Shown piece by piece: positions 31,046-42,870 of a stretch of 64,000 bases of DNA. The notes beneath the pieces are model-generated. The model was not told where the DNA came from, searched no databases, and worked only from the letters and a program-made list of their open reading frames with translations. A program made the translations under genes and the position numbers. The stretch's first letter is position 1, and every line of letters starts with the position of its first letter. Origin of the DNA: Euclidia mi (Eukaryota; Arthropoda; Insecta; Lepidoptera; Erebidae); assembly GCA_944739405.2 (NCBI GenBank), contig OX123182.2:91876051-91940050 (forward strand). Reading direction: 5' to 3'.

Positions 31046-32290
31046 TTAGGTATCTCCATAATCAATGGTATTGATGTATCTCCTCTCGGCCATTATTTTC
31101 GCTGGACAGTCAATGCATCCTGTAATATGTTTGCTCGGCTTTTTGTAGTGCAGGCATGTAGCACACTGTGGTTCCTCTGCCTTTTTCGCACAATCCTTTA
31201 TAGAGTGGCCTCGATCACCGCAATGTCCACAGATGTATGTAGCCTCCCGACAAGTCTTAGCGGCATGGCCATATTGCTGGCACTTAAAACATCGCGTAAC
31301 CAATGCAAAGTCTTTTACAGGGCATGAAGACCAGTTTACGAATACTCTATATTTATTAATGAGAGCTTTCCTGATTTCTGCAGAGACCTCTATAATGTAG
31401 TTGCAGGTCTCACCGTCTTTCTTGCCCGACTTGTGGCTTAATCTTACCGAATCGAAAAAGGTCTCGAGATTGCAACTCGGCAACACATCGGCTAGATTTT
31501 GGTGGTACAGGCAAGTAAATACTTCCTTTTCTTGCATTGATGTGGGCACACCTATAACTACCACCCTTGGTTTCCGCTTATGAGGCTCGTCGATTTTAAG
31601 ACCTGAGTTCGTGAGCTGGACTGACTGTTTGAGCTTCTGTATATCTTCTTTAGTGTCAGTGCTGATTATAACACCGCCGTTTTTTATCTTATGTAGGCCA
31701 CGTACGTGAAGCTTCATCTGCTCAGGACTGATAATTTTTTGGACGAGAGATTTTGTGTCGTCGCTTGATTTCAATTTATCTTCAGGATAAATGGCTATGG
31801 TATTCAATTTAATCGGCTGAATATAATTGTTGGTACCTTTCTTTACCATATCAGCAAAAGACTTGGTAATGGGAAGTTTCGACGATTCTTCTACGGTCCG
31901 TTTAAGGTTCTCTAGCTGATGTGAAAGGTCAACTTGTTCTTCAAGGGATTGTATTGACGAATAAGCTTGGACTGTTCTAATTTTCAGGGACTGGTACCGT
32001 ACTACCATATGAGATTTTGCATTGTCAACTTTACGGCAAAGATAATTAATTCTCAGTTTCTGCTCCGTGTTCATCTTACCCTCAGATACAATAGAACATA
32101 TCTCATTGAGGCTTTGTTCAATAATCGTCATCCAGGAGTGGATCTCCGGAGTGGGCATCACATCGTGAACATCTTCACCTTGACTCGGCGCATTAGGTCT
32201 CGTTGGGGGTGCAGGTGCGGGCCCTACCGGCGGTGTAGGAGGCGGGGAGCGCACGGTCTTGCTACTCCTGTTGAAGGGGCTGCTATCCAT
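31046..32290 (-). CDS. Gag-like protein with PRE_C2HC-type region and zinc knuckles
   Basis: An uninterrupted 414-aa ORF of the ORF1/Gag type found in Jockey-group retrotransposons. The N-terminus is proline-rich (SPPPTPPVGPAPAPP). The middle is helical with an RNA-recognition-like part (RVVVIGVPTSMQEKEVF...FVNWSSCPVKDF). Zinc knuckles follow at about residues 334-347 (CFKCQQYGHAAKTC), 354-367 (CGHCGDRGHSIKDC) and 376-392 (CATC...GC). It probably binds nucleic acid. No reverse transcriptase follows it. An AATAAA on the minus strand lies near 31006-31011, so it has the layout of an independent gene. It may be a retrotransposon relic, a captured gag, or a domesticated gene. Confidence 0.82.
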   Translation of the reverse strand: MDSSPFNRSSKTVRSPPPTPPVGPAPAPPTRPNAPSQGEDVHDVMPTPEIHSWMTIIEQSLNEICSIVSEGKMNTEQKLRINYLCRKVDNAKSHMVVRYQSLKIRTVQAYSSIQSLEEQVDLSHQLENLKRTVEESSKLPITKSFADMVKKGTNNYIQPIKLNTIAIYPEDKLKSSDDTKSLVQKIISPEQMKLHVRGLHKIKNGGVIISTDTKEDIQKLKQSVQLTNSGLKIDEPHKRKPRVVVIGVPTSMQEKEVFTCLYHQNLADVLPSCNLETFFDSVRLSHKSGKKDGETCNYIIEVSAEIRKALINKYRVFVNWSSCPVKDFALVTRCFKCQQYGHAAKTCREATYICGHCGDRGHSIKDCAKKAEEPQCATCLHYKKPSKHITGCIDCPAKIMAERRYINTIDYGDT

Positions 32291-32539
32291 TTTGTTTTCC
32301 GGTTTTCTAATTACGCGTTAGACATATTCATGTTATGTCTATGCACATTACACATGTATAACACTTAGTAGGTCACGATTCGGCAAGTTATTTGTTAATT
32401 TTAATACTTATTTTAAACACGTCTGTACTCAACGAAGATATAAATAATACTTTGTTATTTTTTGGTAAATATTTTTGTAATTTTTGTAAATGTATAACAT
32501 ACAAAAATATCCGAACTACATAAATATTTACCATGTATA

Positions 32540-33795
32540 CTACACAACTACTACTACACACTTTACAATAATAAAACACACATAATTGAAACATGCCAAG
32601 AACAGCGTTGGCTTTTCCTGGGATGTTCTCTCATGCTTCATGACTGGCCCTATCGTGACACCATTATTTGTTTGTTACCTACCAACAGACGATGACAGCA
32701 CGACAAAGTCGCTTAAAATAAATAACAAATGAATAGGCACTCTAACAGCCACCAAATCCAACATCCGATCCATCTACTGATCCGGTGACCCGAGACGGGC
32801 CGAGACACATGTCTGACACTTTTTGAATAAATATGAATAATATAATATAATATTATAATATATCCAAATCCCAAATCCACGGACACTATTGGAGATTTAG
32901 AAAAATAGGTAAATTGATATTTGTAGTTAGTTACTTTAGTTAGTTTAAATCTTTTGCCAGATTACTTAATACCATAATGCAAATGCGGGCGAACATGGTA
33001 AAGCAAAAACGTCTATTGTATCAAACATGTAACAAAATATTCTTTGGTAGCCAATATCGATACTTTGTCACTGAGAAAGTACCGGACATGAATGGCGCCA
33101 TACATACCGTAATAAAACACACAGCCACACCGAAATACCATCAGGAGATAAGAAATACAAAATTAACTGACCAATTATTTGTTATTACTTATAAATAAAA
33201 TTATTTTCTTCAACGTTTCATTGCTAGGAATTCTCGCATACCTACAGTTGCTGTTCATGTTATCTGTTGGCAAAAAACATAATACAACTATTTTAACTGC
33301 CTCATTTTTCTCAACATAGGGCAGGATGCAGCTGTTTTGGGTTTTATGTTATCAGGGCTAAGTAAGTTAGTCAAATATGGCTTTTCCATAACTAGGTACA
33401 GACGAAATTGGTGGAATGTTTCATTTATTTCGTTTACAGACATGAGATATTTTTAACAATATTATAATTTATGGAACTATTATGAACATACTTATCGATA
33501 ACCCAGTAACATCACTACTAACCTCTAATACGTAAACATGGAAATTTCCAAACTACGAAAAAAAACAACATTTAGACTATTTTAGACCATAATGAAGCTA
33601 AAAAACTTTTAACCATATTTTGTACAAATACTTATCCAGTTCAACAATATAAGTCAAAGTTTGTTACTTACCACAGACTACATTTTACTTACCTGTGAAG
33701 AGTACATTTGTGTTGATTATAACTTTATCTTGCAATGCACAGTTTTGTAGCGGCCAGCTACATAACACCCGCACAACGCCATCTAGCCAATGACG
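32540..33795. other. Intergenic, no feature seen
   Basis: AT-rich DNA with no supported gene. The short frame at 32977-33198 has no family resemblance. Confidence 0.4.
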
Positions 33796-34002
33796 AAAGG
33801 ACTACCTCGACACTCGCCACCTAACAACGCGGGAAAAATTCAAAAAATCCTGAACCGCGATATCAACTTTCGCGAGCGACGCGGCATATATACAACTTCC
33901 AAAAGTATGTCCGTCGGCCTGCAGGCCACCCAAGCACGACCACCCAGCTTGGTTAGAGGCTCCTCCCTCTAGTTGGAGGAACACCACACCTTTATCCTCC
34001 AC
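33796..34002 (-). repeat. Interspersed repeat, copy 2
   Basis: Inverted partner of 25380-25565, with the same 'ctaacaacgcgggaaaaattc' and 'ggcctgcaggcca' blocks at roughly 85-90% similarity by eye. Confidence 0.6.
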
Positions 34003-34295
34003 AGTTTAATTCAACACTTAGGCATGATTTTACGATCCCTAGCAAAGCCTGAAGCACTGATTCATCTGGTTTTTAGACATATTTATGCACAAAAACAAAA
34101 TTATTATGTTCGATACAAAACTTGGCGAACAATATGGCGACATTCGCACGATCAACATAGAGATATTAGAATAGAGTGGCAGAGTGGGGCCAATTCGTGT
34201 CCGCCGGTGGGAGAGAGAACGCAATATGTTAAAGGCCATAGAGATATTAAAGGCGCACGCAAACTTTTCGGACGCGACTAAAGGCGCGCACAAAC

Positions 34296-34870
34296 TATCT
34301 GTCGCGACTTACTGTCGCGACAGTAAGTCGCGACAGAAGGGTATCTGGACAAGGAAAATCCATTCAAGTGTGCACACTATCGGACGTCTGTCGCGGACGT
34401 GACCTTGAGCGTTCAGACGTCCGATAGCAATCTGGGAAAATGACATTTAACGTCCGCGGACGTTTACAAACGTCCGCGGACGTTTACTGTCATCCGTATA
34501 TTGTCCATGGTACGGCCTTAATATTGATTTTATACCGAATATAGTCAAAAAATGTTAAATTCACTTTCAATTCAACAGTTCTGCTTTACTTCAAGATCTA
34601 CCAATAATATAATCTAATAGTGCTAACTGCTAGTGCCCTGAATTAAGAAAATATGCTCCTACCTAGCCATAGTGTATCGCATAGACAGCATGGCGTGTCT
34701 ATGGTTGTATCGGACGCGGACGCGACAGAAAGCCGCGTCCGAAAGGGTGTGCACACTATGTGTCGCGACTTACTGTCGCGACAGTAAGTCGCGTCCGAAT
34801 AGTTTGCGTGCGCCTTTAAGGCCCGCACAAACTATCTGTCGCGACTTACTGTCGCGACTTACTGTCGCGA
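34296..34870. repeat. TCGCGA palindrome cluster
   Basis: A perfect 38-bp palindrome around 34302-34340 is built from GTCGCGACTTACTGTCGCGAC units. Related tandem or inverted versions occur at 34445-34490 (CGTCCGCGGACGTTTAC twice) and at 34770-34870. The phrase 'gaagggtatctggacaagg' recurs after two of them. These look like termini of closely related foldback MITEs inserted near each other. Confidence 0.65.
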
Positions 34871-34919
34871 TAGAAGGGTATCTGGACAAGGAAAATCCAT
34901 TCAAGTGTGTAGTGTGTGG

Positions 34920-35395
34920 GTATCCATTCAAATTTTGCATGTCAAAATATTTATCGCGAATGGGTTAGCACTGGTTAGCAAAAGAAAGCCGGTCCAGCCA
35001 GACTAGGAAAACTAGAAAAAAATATATATGTGACTTTTCATTTGACATTGCATTTACGTGTTTAATGAATAAATTTAGTAGTAACCGAATGTATGAACTC
35101 TAGAGGGTGCGTTAACATAGGGTTGTCAATTTTTCCTGGCGTATTTGGTAGGGTTGCCAGGTATAAACATTTCGACTATTAAGTTGATATTAGTTATATT
35201 TAACAATTATTTTAATAGACAAATCTTATATTAAAATGACCGCTACTTCACTGCGAACACGATGATATTGGGTTGCCTACGAAAAACCTGTCAGGAAAAG
35301 CGGTTGACAATTTTTTTTAGCCTGGACCGGATTTTTTTTACCAACCCATTCGCGATATATTATGTAACATGCAAAATTTGATATAAAATACTTTT
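34920..35395. repeat. Imperfect inverted repeat pair
   Basis: 'caaattttgcatgt', 'tatcgcgaatgggtt' and 'ccggtccag' occur at 34930-35000 and, inverted, at 35310-35385. This is consistent with a ~450-bp element with diverged inverted ends. No ORF is seen. Confidence 0.45.
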
Positions 35396-35781
35396 CATCT
35401 AATAAACAGATCGGTGAAGGTCCCTCTTCTACGGATCTTAGACTATTAGTGCACAATGAACATAGACCAATTATATTAACACTCACTATTGTTATTTGCC
35501 TACTATGAGCATTGTAAGAATGAATAATTAGAAGAAAATGAATTTAAATGGTTCATTCATTAATTATATTATACTAGACGGCGCCAGCGGCTTCGCCCGC
35601 GTCAATTATACATAATAATTATAAACCTTCCCCTTGAATCATTCTATCTAAGTACCTACCTATAAAAAAAGGCAATAAAATCCGTTGCGTAGTTTTTAAG
35701 ATTTAAGCATAGGTACATAGGGACAGACAGACAGGACAAGACAGACTTTGTTTTATACTATGTAGTGATTATTATACAAGT

Positions 35782-36085
35782 GCAGCGATAGCCTAGTGGA
35801 GATACCAACGGATTGCCATGCAGAGGGTTCGAATCCACGGCGCGCGCCAATGGCTTTTCGAAATTAAGTGCGATCGCTTGCCCCGTACCTTGTCACACGT
35901 CACAGAGTACCTTTTGGAGCACGTTAAACCGTTAGTCCCAGCTGTCATCAAGATCTTTGACAGTCGTTACGTGGAGTCAGTGTCAGTACCCTCAAATAAA
36001 CTGATATTGGTCTAAACCATGGAATATCGCTATGCCTTTGGGTTGCGGAAGTCAGACGGCAGCCGCTAAATCATGTTATGTAGGT
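35782..36085 (+). repeat. tRNA-derived SINE
   Basis: The head GCAGCGATAGCCTAGTGG carries the pol III A-box, and GGGTTCGAATCCACGG (35825-35840) carries the B-box. It is the same head as the minus-strand SINE at 62383-62695. The body contains 'gcacgttaaaccgttagtccc', common in lepidopteran SINEs. It is not a tRNA gene because no acceptor or anticodon stem pairing is complete. Confidence 0.75.
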
Positions 36086-36213
36086 ACTGTACCTAATATA
36101 ACCATAATGTTAAAATAACTTACAAGTGTAAAATGAAAAAATAGGTAAATTAATAATAATACATTGCTTTTTATTTATATAAGTACCTACCTATGCCACG
36201 GATCTAGGTAAAA

Positions 36214-36600
36214 AAAATTCGGGCAAGTGCGAGTCTGACTCGCGCACCGAGGGTTCCGTACGCATTTTACCTTATTTGAGGTTGAATTACGCTAGTCCTC
36301 TAAATCTGTATGATCGCCCATACAACTTAGAGGACTATCTTAAATGGAGTATGTATGTATGGGGACAACCCTTAAATTTTCCACTTCTTTTATTTTTTGT
36401 AATTTTTCCTTTACTTGTGCTGTAAGACCCTGCTTTTGGCCAAATTTCGTGATTCTAGTTCAACGGGAACTACCATATAGGTTTTCGACCCAAAACCTAT
36501 AGGGTACTTACGGTTGACCAAGAATTGCCAATTTTGGTCAAAACCAAGGTCTTACAGCACAAGTAAAGGAAAAATTCCGAAAATTAAAAAAGTTGAAAAT
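36214..36600 (+). repeat. GGTTCCGTA-family repeat with internal foldback
   Basis: It begins 'ggcaagtgcgagtctgactcgcgcaccgagggttccgta', the well-known start of an abundant lepidopteran repeat. A foldback follows: 'cctttacttgtgctgtaagacc' at about 36409 and its complement at about 36550-36575. It is non-coding. Confidence 0.6.
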
Positions 36601-37997
36601 TAAGGTTAATTTTGGTACTTACAAGTTTTCGCAAAAATCTAATTTTGACCATATCTTTGTTTGGGTTGACCCAGGACCCTGATTTTCATACACCTAATCT
36701 AAGACTATAGAATAAAAGGCAGACAGAGCGCGCGGAATACTTGCGTGAGGCCACTAAAGCAAATACAAAATTGAAAAGCGAATACAAACTCGACTCAGTG
36801 CGCTGCGAAGCATCGCACAGTTCACACGCCACGATCGATCCAGCTTTTAAATTCATAAAATGCCGTCCTGCGTTTTTAAACATTGTAAAAGTTGTTTCTA
36901 AAAGCAAATACGGGAAGATGGAATATATTCTTACAGATAACTATGGATTATTTGACCGTTTTATAATATTATTTCGATAAAATTCGTATTTCTGCAGAAA
37001 ATATGTAAGTGTTGCCAGTTTACGTCAACACCGTTTTCCCTGAATTAGGGAAAATGCACTTGTCAATTGATTATGTAGGTTATAATGATTGTCATGTTAA
37101 TGAAAAATACATTAACGTATTGTAAAAGTATATTGTAGATTATATTTTTTCTTATAAATATACTAATAGGATTTCCATTAGTATATACATTGTTTTGAGT
37201 TCGATCCCCAAACGATCCAAATATTCGTGTACACGCGGCTACTTGTCAAGCTATACACTTTGACCTTTGTACCGTTGTTAGACCTTTGTACCGTTCTTAT
37301 GGCGTAAAGAATAAGTATCAAAATCGTACTTCGACTATTTAGCTTGACTTGGCGCCGTGTGTACATTAAGTACAGAAACAGAAATTATTGATTGTAGCCA
37401 TTATTTATTTTTAATTGCAATTTTTTTTGGTTACGATTTATGATTATGATATTCATAATTTATTGTATGCATGACAAAATGTTTTTAGCTAATTAATATT
37501 TATGACGCAAGCCTATCTATTTATTTCTCAATTTACGAATAAAATTAGTTAAAACTTAACTCGGAGCCTACATTTTTTAAGAAATGTATTTATAAAAGCA
37601 TACTTTAATGGTATCTTTTATTTGAATAATTTTCACAACAGCATTACATATTAAAAGCATTAATTACATCTATGGTAAATTCTTCAAAACCACAAACGAA
37701 TATAAAATATTACCTATGAAATATTTTTATATTCGTTTGCAAAAACTATATGCAAAATAGTGGGAAATTATTCATAATCTGGCAACTTTACACACACATA
37801 GACGCGCGTGTCCGTACAGTGCCAGTCGCCAAATGTCACGCACACATAGCTGTCAACGTGCCTCACTTAGTTGGACGAATACGCTACATCTGGTTCTTGT
37901 TTCATCTGTGCACCTAATAGCAACCATAGACCTCAGTATCTGGTATAAATTTCAATTTGCTAGGTCCACCCGTTCCTGAGAAAATCGGTGGTGACAC

Positions 37998-38028
<31 letters not shown>

Positions 38029-38656
38029 GACAAGAAAGTGATCTTATAAGGGTTCCTTTTTTTACCTTGAGGTACGGTACCCTAAAAAGGATTTTAATCA
38101 AATAGTGGATACTTAAGGTACACATTGGCATCAGTTCCATGTGTGTTGGTATTTGGGCTCCGTCCCCATATTATATTCCTTTATCATTTTAATGGGAAAT
38201 GGGAAATTTTATAAACATTTAAATGAATGGGTGTCGATTATTAAACTGAACCGTGGTGAACCGCAATGGCTGCCATCTTCAGTTAGTGTTATTTGTTCAA
38301 ATCAGTAGGCTGTTATTTGACCCGGTACGTGGGGCGATTGTCGAGATACGGGAAATACCTAATCGGAAAAAATGCAGGTAAACCCAACACAGAGACGGCT
38401 TGCTATGTTTAAAACTTTGTGAGACGAACTCTGGAACGCAACTCTTACATTTTCTAAAATGTCAACGTGACAAAAGAAGAGTATATCAACAATTTTTCTC
38501 TTTGAGAAAAGAATAATAAACCTAAACAGATCCGTTTAAGTAAGGACAGAAGATCTGTGAGTTTTCTTCAGACCTGAACGAGATAGCAATAGCAACCATC
38601 CAATGCTTAAAATAATACATAATTTTTAGGTCTTGTCAAATTTGACAATACATTTT
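36601..38656. other. Intergenic upstream of RpL29
   Basis: No supported gene. A repeat tail with (GACA)n and 'aagggttcc...gaggtacggtaccctaaaaag' lies at 37960-38090, the 3' end type of the GGTTCCGTA family. The rest is AT-rich and unassigned. Confidence 0.45.
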
Positions 38657-38684
38657 CTTCTTATCTGTTTCCTTGCTGTGTTAG
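38657..38684 (+). promoter_or_regulatory. Probable RpL29 start region with TOP-like tract
   Basis: A pyrimidine-rich stretch (cttcttatctgtttccttgctg) is followed by a GTTAGT donor at 38685; the matching TTTCAG acceptor ends at 38816. This fits a short 5' UTR exon with the terminal oligopyrimidine tract usual for ribosomal protein mRNAs. The exact transcription start is inferred. Confidence 0.45.
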
Positions 38685-38833
38685 GTTAGTGTATTGAAGT
38701 TAACGTTTATATTCAGAAATATCTAATAAATCATTCTTAAAGCAATAAGTTTTGATCGTGAATGCGAACCGGCTTGTGTTAATTAATATAATTATAAGGA
38801 TATTTTTTTATTTCAGATAGATAATCTGACGAA

Positions 38834-38870
38834 ATGGCTAAGTCAAAGAATCACACAAATCATAACCAAA
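38834..38870 (+). CDS. RpL29: RpL29 coding exon 1
   Basis: 37 bp from ATG to a GTAAGT donor, ending one base into codon 13. Encodes MAKSKNHTNHNQ. Confidence 0.95.
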
Positions 38871-41361
38871 GTAAGTTACTAATTTTATTTACCAACGTAC
38901 GCTTACATTTAGAAGATAAATATTATTTGAAACAAACGGAATGAATTAGGTTTGTTACAGTTCTGTGTTTTTTAGAAATTTAGACCGTGGGTTCTTATGT
39001 TTTGGTACGTAAACATAACCTGTCTTGATCATTTCAGACCGCAAAGCGCACAGAAATGGCATTAAAAAGCCCACGAAGGTCAGGCACGAATCCACCCTTG
39101 GCGTAAGTAACATAAATGTTTATTATGCATAAGTTTTAAATTCCGGGTTACGAGTTGTCTCTTACGTTGCGAGTTTATTCAGCAGTGTGAATATTTTGGG
39201 TATATTTAAATGATACAGTTAGTATGTTAACATTTCTCTTCTAATATGATCTATGATCTGCGGCAGTATAGTACAAATTTCAATGTAGTCCATCAATCGT
39301 GGTTAGGTACTACATATTTACTGTCTATATGAAATTGATGATAATAATGTATTTGATTAATTCTAAATCATTATTCATTGGAATAAAAACAATTTATGTA
39401 TTGTAGCATTTTGGATTCCTATAACTTGTGACATTTGCAGAATATTATTAAAATTACTTGCACAGTTGACTGTGTCAATAGAGTACATATTTAAGGATTG
39501 TATTTCTCCAGTATGATATATTTTTTCTGCAATAAGGGTCAGCGCAAACAGGCCACCAACTACACCACCTAACCACAGCAACTGTTGGCCAGCGAAAGTC
39601 ACTTAACACACTTTTTTCATATATATTGTATAGACACACCTCACATGTGTAGGTGGCGGCCACTCACTACAGAAGTAAAATATATGAAAGTGTGTTAAGT
39701 TGCAGTTGCTGACCACCAGTGGCTGTGGTTGGTGGCCTGTTTGCGCCAACCCTTAGAGATGAGACTCTGAACACCTCATCAAACAAACCTTGTTGCAACA
39801 CTGTGTGACGTCGACAAGATAATGTAATAATACATGGGATTGCCTCTTGTTATTTTGATTTATTTATGTCTAATGACAAGGTACCAAGTCATGCAGTGTT
39901 TGATGTGATGAATATATGTATCATTATTAATTTATTTAAAGAAATGGTTACTATTAAGTGTAGGAATTCAAATTAAATGATCAATATTGCTATCTCAAAG
40001 GTGGTTCGCTGGTTTGAGGTTGCTTGCTCTCTGCCTGTTGTTGCCTGCTTTTAAATAGACTTAAAACTAAATGTATTCTATTTTTGATGATAAAAAAACA
40101 ATGTAATAGGGGGCAAGCCTATTGCCATTTACCAGGCACATTATTGAGCAAGCGATAAGGTAACATTTTTAATACACACATAACTTCGAAAAGTTAGAGG
40201 TGAGTGCCTGGGGTACCTGAGGATCAAGCCCCAGGCACTCACCACTTCGAAAGAAGTATCAAGTTATACTAATTATCGAGATTATACTTAATTTTAGCAT
40301 TCTGTAGCCAAAAATGGCAAAAATCAGAACCCTAATAGATTTGCCATGTCTGTATCTGTCTGTGTTTCCTTATGTCACAGTCATCATCAGCCCCTTACAT
40401 TCCACTGCTAGACTAGGCCTCTCATTTGAAAGGAGGAATTGGCCCACTATACCATGCTGGCCAAACCGGTTGGTATAGGGTTTGTTTTAAGTTTTCCCTC
40501 TTACAGTGCTGTTCTCTGCATAGTATGGTCCCTCTGTCGGCTCTTACGACACCCATGGGATGATATGGGGTGGTGACATTGCGTATTCTTAATCCGTCTC
40601 CACACAGACATGTCACAGTCACTTTATTTGAAATTATTAATTTATTTGACTGAGTATTTAATTTGTTAAAAATGTTTATGCATTGTATAAAATAAAATAT
40701 TGATGATACATACACATGCATACATAACGTCACGCCTTTTATCCCCGAAGGGGTAGGCAGAGGTGTATTTCTACACCCACTTGTCGCCAGATATACTTAA
40801 GTCCCACGTAATAAGGGGCCAGGAGCCTATTGCCGTACCGGGCACATTGCCATACTCCGTGCGGCTACTGAGAATTTCGTGACAGAAAAACCCAATAACA
40901 CTGCCTGACCCAGGAATCGAACCCGGGACCTCCCGATCCCACGCGCACATTTATGCCGCGAGACCAACGAGGCAGTCTTATAGGGTTTGATGTCGAGTTT
41001 TCCGTCTCTACGCAAAGATGGTATTTGCATCGTGTTATCCTTTAGTCGCTTCTTACGACACCCACGGGAAGATAGGGGGTGGGGACACTTGTATTCTATG
41101 CCGTCAACCACACGGCAATTGATGATATGCTAAATAAATTGAGATCATAATTATAAAACTTGGCATCACTAAACTGGTCTTAGTCTTAATCTGTTCTCAC
41201 ATTTGTACAAGTAAAATGACACATTTTTATTTTCATTTCAGATGGACCCTAAGTTCTTGAGGAATCAAAGGTTCTGCAAGAAAGGTAACCTCAAGCCCGC
41301 CAAGCAGGTCGCCCGCGCTGCAGAGAGGAAAGCGACGCGTGAAGCCAAGGCCAAGAAATGA
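38834..41361 (+). CDS. RpL29: Ribosomal protein eL29 (RpL29), three coding exons
   Basis: A 60S ribosomal subunit protein. Exons 38834-38870, 39038-39102 and 41242-41361 join in phase to 73 aa: MAKSKNHTNHNQ, then RKAHRNGIKKP, then MDPKFLRNQRFCKKGN and a basic alanine/lysine tail. The N-terminal MAKSKNHT and the DPKFLRNQRF block are diagnostic for eL29. All introns are GT/AG, with strong GTAAGT donors. A polyadenylation signal AATAAA lies at 41380-41385. The second intron (2.1 kb) holds a foldback MITE and two SINEs. Short and very basic, as expected for the family. Confidence 0.96.
39038..39102 (+). CDS. RpL29: RpL29 coding exon 2
   Basis: 65 bp between ATTTCAG and GTAAGT. Encodes NRKAHRNGIKKPTKVRHE and STLG, ending in phase 0. 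Confidence 0.95.
39534..39754. mobile_element. Foldback MITE in RpL29 intron 2
   Basis: The ends AAGGGTCAGCGCAAACAGG and the complement (AAGGGTTGGCGCAAACAGG) form inverted arms of about 80 bp with scattered mismatches, around a short centre. 221 bp, non-coding. Confidence 0.8.
40378..40613 (-). repeat. SINE copy in RpL29 intron 2
   Basis: Inverted match to 19986-20215, with the 'agtcatcatcagcccctta' tail on the left and 'ggtgacattgcgtattcttaatccg' on the right. Confidence 0.7.
40738..40980 (-). repeat. tRNA-derived SINE in RpL29 intron 2
   Basis: The minus strand begins with a tRNA-like head (CCTCGTTGGTCTCGCGGC, then GGTTCGATTCCTGGGTCAGG with a B-box) and runs to 'ctgcctaccccttcggggataa'. 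The same family occurs at 46775-47014 and, partially, at 42650-42870 and 26870-26985. Confidence 0.75.
41242..41361 (+). CDS. RpL29: RpL29 coding exon 3
   Basis: 120 bp from a TTTCAG acceptor to TGA. Encodes MDPKFLRNQRFCKKGN and the lysine/alanine-rich C-terminus ending AKAKK. Confidence 0.95.
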   Translation: MDPKFLRNQRFCKKGNLKPAKQVARAAERKATREAKAKK

Positions 41362-41386
41362 ACATCTAGCTTGTAAGGAAATAAAA

Positions 41387-42649
41387 ACATAAAAAATATT
41401 TGGCTGTTTTTATTACATCACTAGCTGTGCCCGCGACTCCGTTCGCGCGGATTTTGTCTTTTCACTGGGCTACAGAATTGATGCCCAAAATGTTTTGAGT
41501 TGCATATAATACCTATATTGAATAGTGTAGATGTCCTAAAAATTGCTTGTTCCTGCAAGTCCACACCGCGAAGTTACCAATCGCGAATAAAAGATCAGAG
41601 AATGCCTGTGCATGTTCGTTGCCTCATAGTCATAATCATGCTCGCATATAATGTCAAATGCATAGCGATAATACAATCCCATAGTTAGTTTCTAGTGTTT
41701 CAGTGTTTATAACTCTTTAGACAGGCTCTTATTTCATCAGCTCGTGTGTCATATTGTATGGTGGTATAACAGACAGAGCCTAACGAAAACCGCGACGAAA
41801 AGTATTATTGTCATGCCCATGGGTTCGTCATTTTGCTTGATTCCCCTTGGTTTGCGATCTACATGCTTAGACCGCTTCATGGTTTGCCATCGTATATTGA
41901 TCTCATATGATAAGATGACAATAACGTTAAATCTTAGCTTTGTCACTGCTTTTAGAGATATAACAAACAGAAGTCTGCGTGGTCCAAGTCGATCACGGGA
42001 AGACTGGTACATACTTGAGCATCTGCAAATAGTATTTTTCCCAAATCACTAATCAAAAATCTCAGAGATCATTTTTACACCAGCAAATGATGGTTCGGGC
42101 AGGCCATATTTAGTTAGTATAGGATATCTACTGTCAAGCAACGGTTTATTAGATTGTTGTGGGAACCTAAAAGTGTCCTCGGCCAATTTGCCATAACTAT
42201 GCAGCATGTCAAACCCACTGCGTAATCGATGAGGACTTTTACTTATACTTGCTTTATTGCTTTAGACAATGCCATCCCAGTGTTTATCCCCACCCAGTAA
42301 AATTAAATGACTCGCCACACTGCAAGCTGTTTACATATACATGTGCGAATACGTCCAGCCTAAGCCGAACCCTATTTAATATAAATAATCATACAGATTT
42401 AAGCTCAATTTAAATTGGAAGATCCAAATGTTCGAAAATATCCTATTTATAATGTTACTACCCTCATAATTTTACATTTGACTGATCATAATATATTAAG
42501 TTTCAACCAATTCAGCTAAAGAGTTACTTTTATAGAACAATTTTTAACGAACAAATGCATCGTAATGTTTAATTTGACACAACTTTTTTTATTTATGAAC
42601 CGATTAGTATAAAACAAACATTAAATGTTACATACATACATACATACAT
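41387..42649. other. Intergenic, repeat debris
   Basis: Just after the RpL29 polyadenylation site is an 'actagctgtgcccgcgactcc' repeat start (41421). No gene is seen. Confidence 0.4.
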
Positions 42650-42870
42650 CGACTCACGCTTGTTTCCCCGAAGGGGTAGGCAGAGGCATATTCAACTCCC
42701 ACTTTTCGCCAGTGTTTTGATCCCACGTAATAGGTGGCGAGCCTATTGCCGCTTATCGGAATATTGTGTTCGCCAGAGCCTCGTCCGTTGATCGGCAGGT
42801 GCACCACTTGCAGGTGAGGTTGGCTCGGGACCCTAAGTTCTTGGTGGGAACCCTATGCACCTCATGCACA
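42650..42870 (-). repeat. SINE copy, partial
   Basis: Contains 'tgtttccccgaaggggtaggcagaggc', 'cacgtaataggtggcgagcctattgccg' and a different right end ('gttgatcggcaggtgcaccac'). Related to 40738-40980 but with another head. Confidence 0.6.

Larger units (their letters stand above)
29430..32535. mobile_element. TA-flanked DNA element with IS630-type transposase fragment and Gag-like ORF
   Basis: The left end CAGGGTAATTTTTTGTG...GTTCGGATATT and the right end (complement, reading CATGGTAAATATTTATG...GTTCGGATATT) form an imperfect ~30-bp terminal inverted repeat with TA on each side. Inside are a transposase N-terminal frame (29793-30296, plus) and a Gag-like ORF (31046-32290, minus), facing each other. 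It lies in the interval between the 5' ends of SRP68 and RpL29. Its unity as one element is inferred from the paired ends. Confidence 0.6.

Noticed and set aside
32977..33198. 73-aa ORF in AT-rich intergenic DNA
   Set aside because: No recognisable domain, signals or conserved context.
35782..35860. Possible tRNA genes here and at 40900-40980, 46930-47014, 50930-50985 and 62600-62695
   Set aside because: A- and B-box-like motifs are present but full cloverleaf pairing is not, and the same heads recur with SINE bodies. They are tRNA-derived SINE heads or fragments.
39375..39663. Minus-strand ORFs in RpL29 intron 2
   Set aside because: They overlap the foldback MITE and have no similarity to known proteins.
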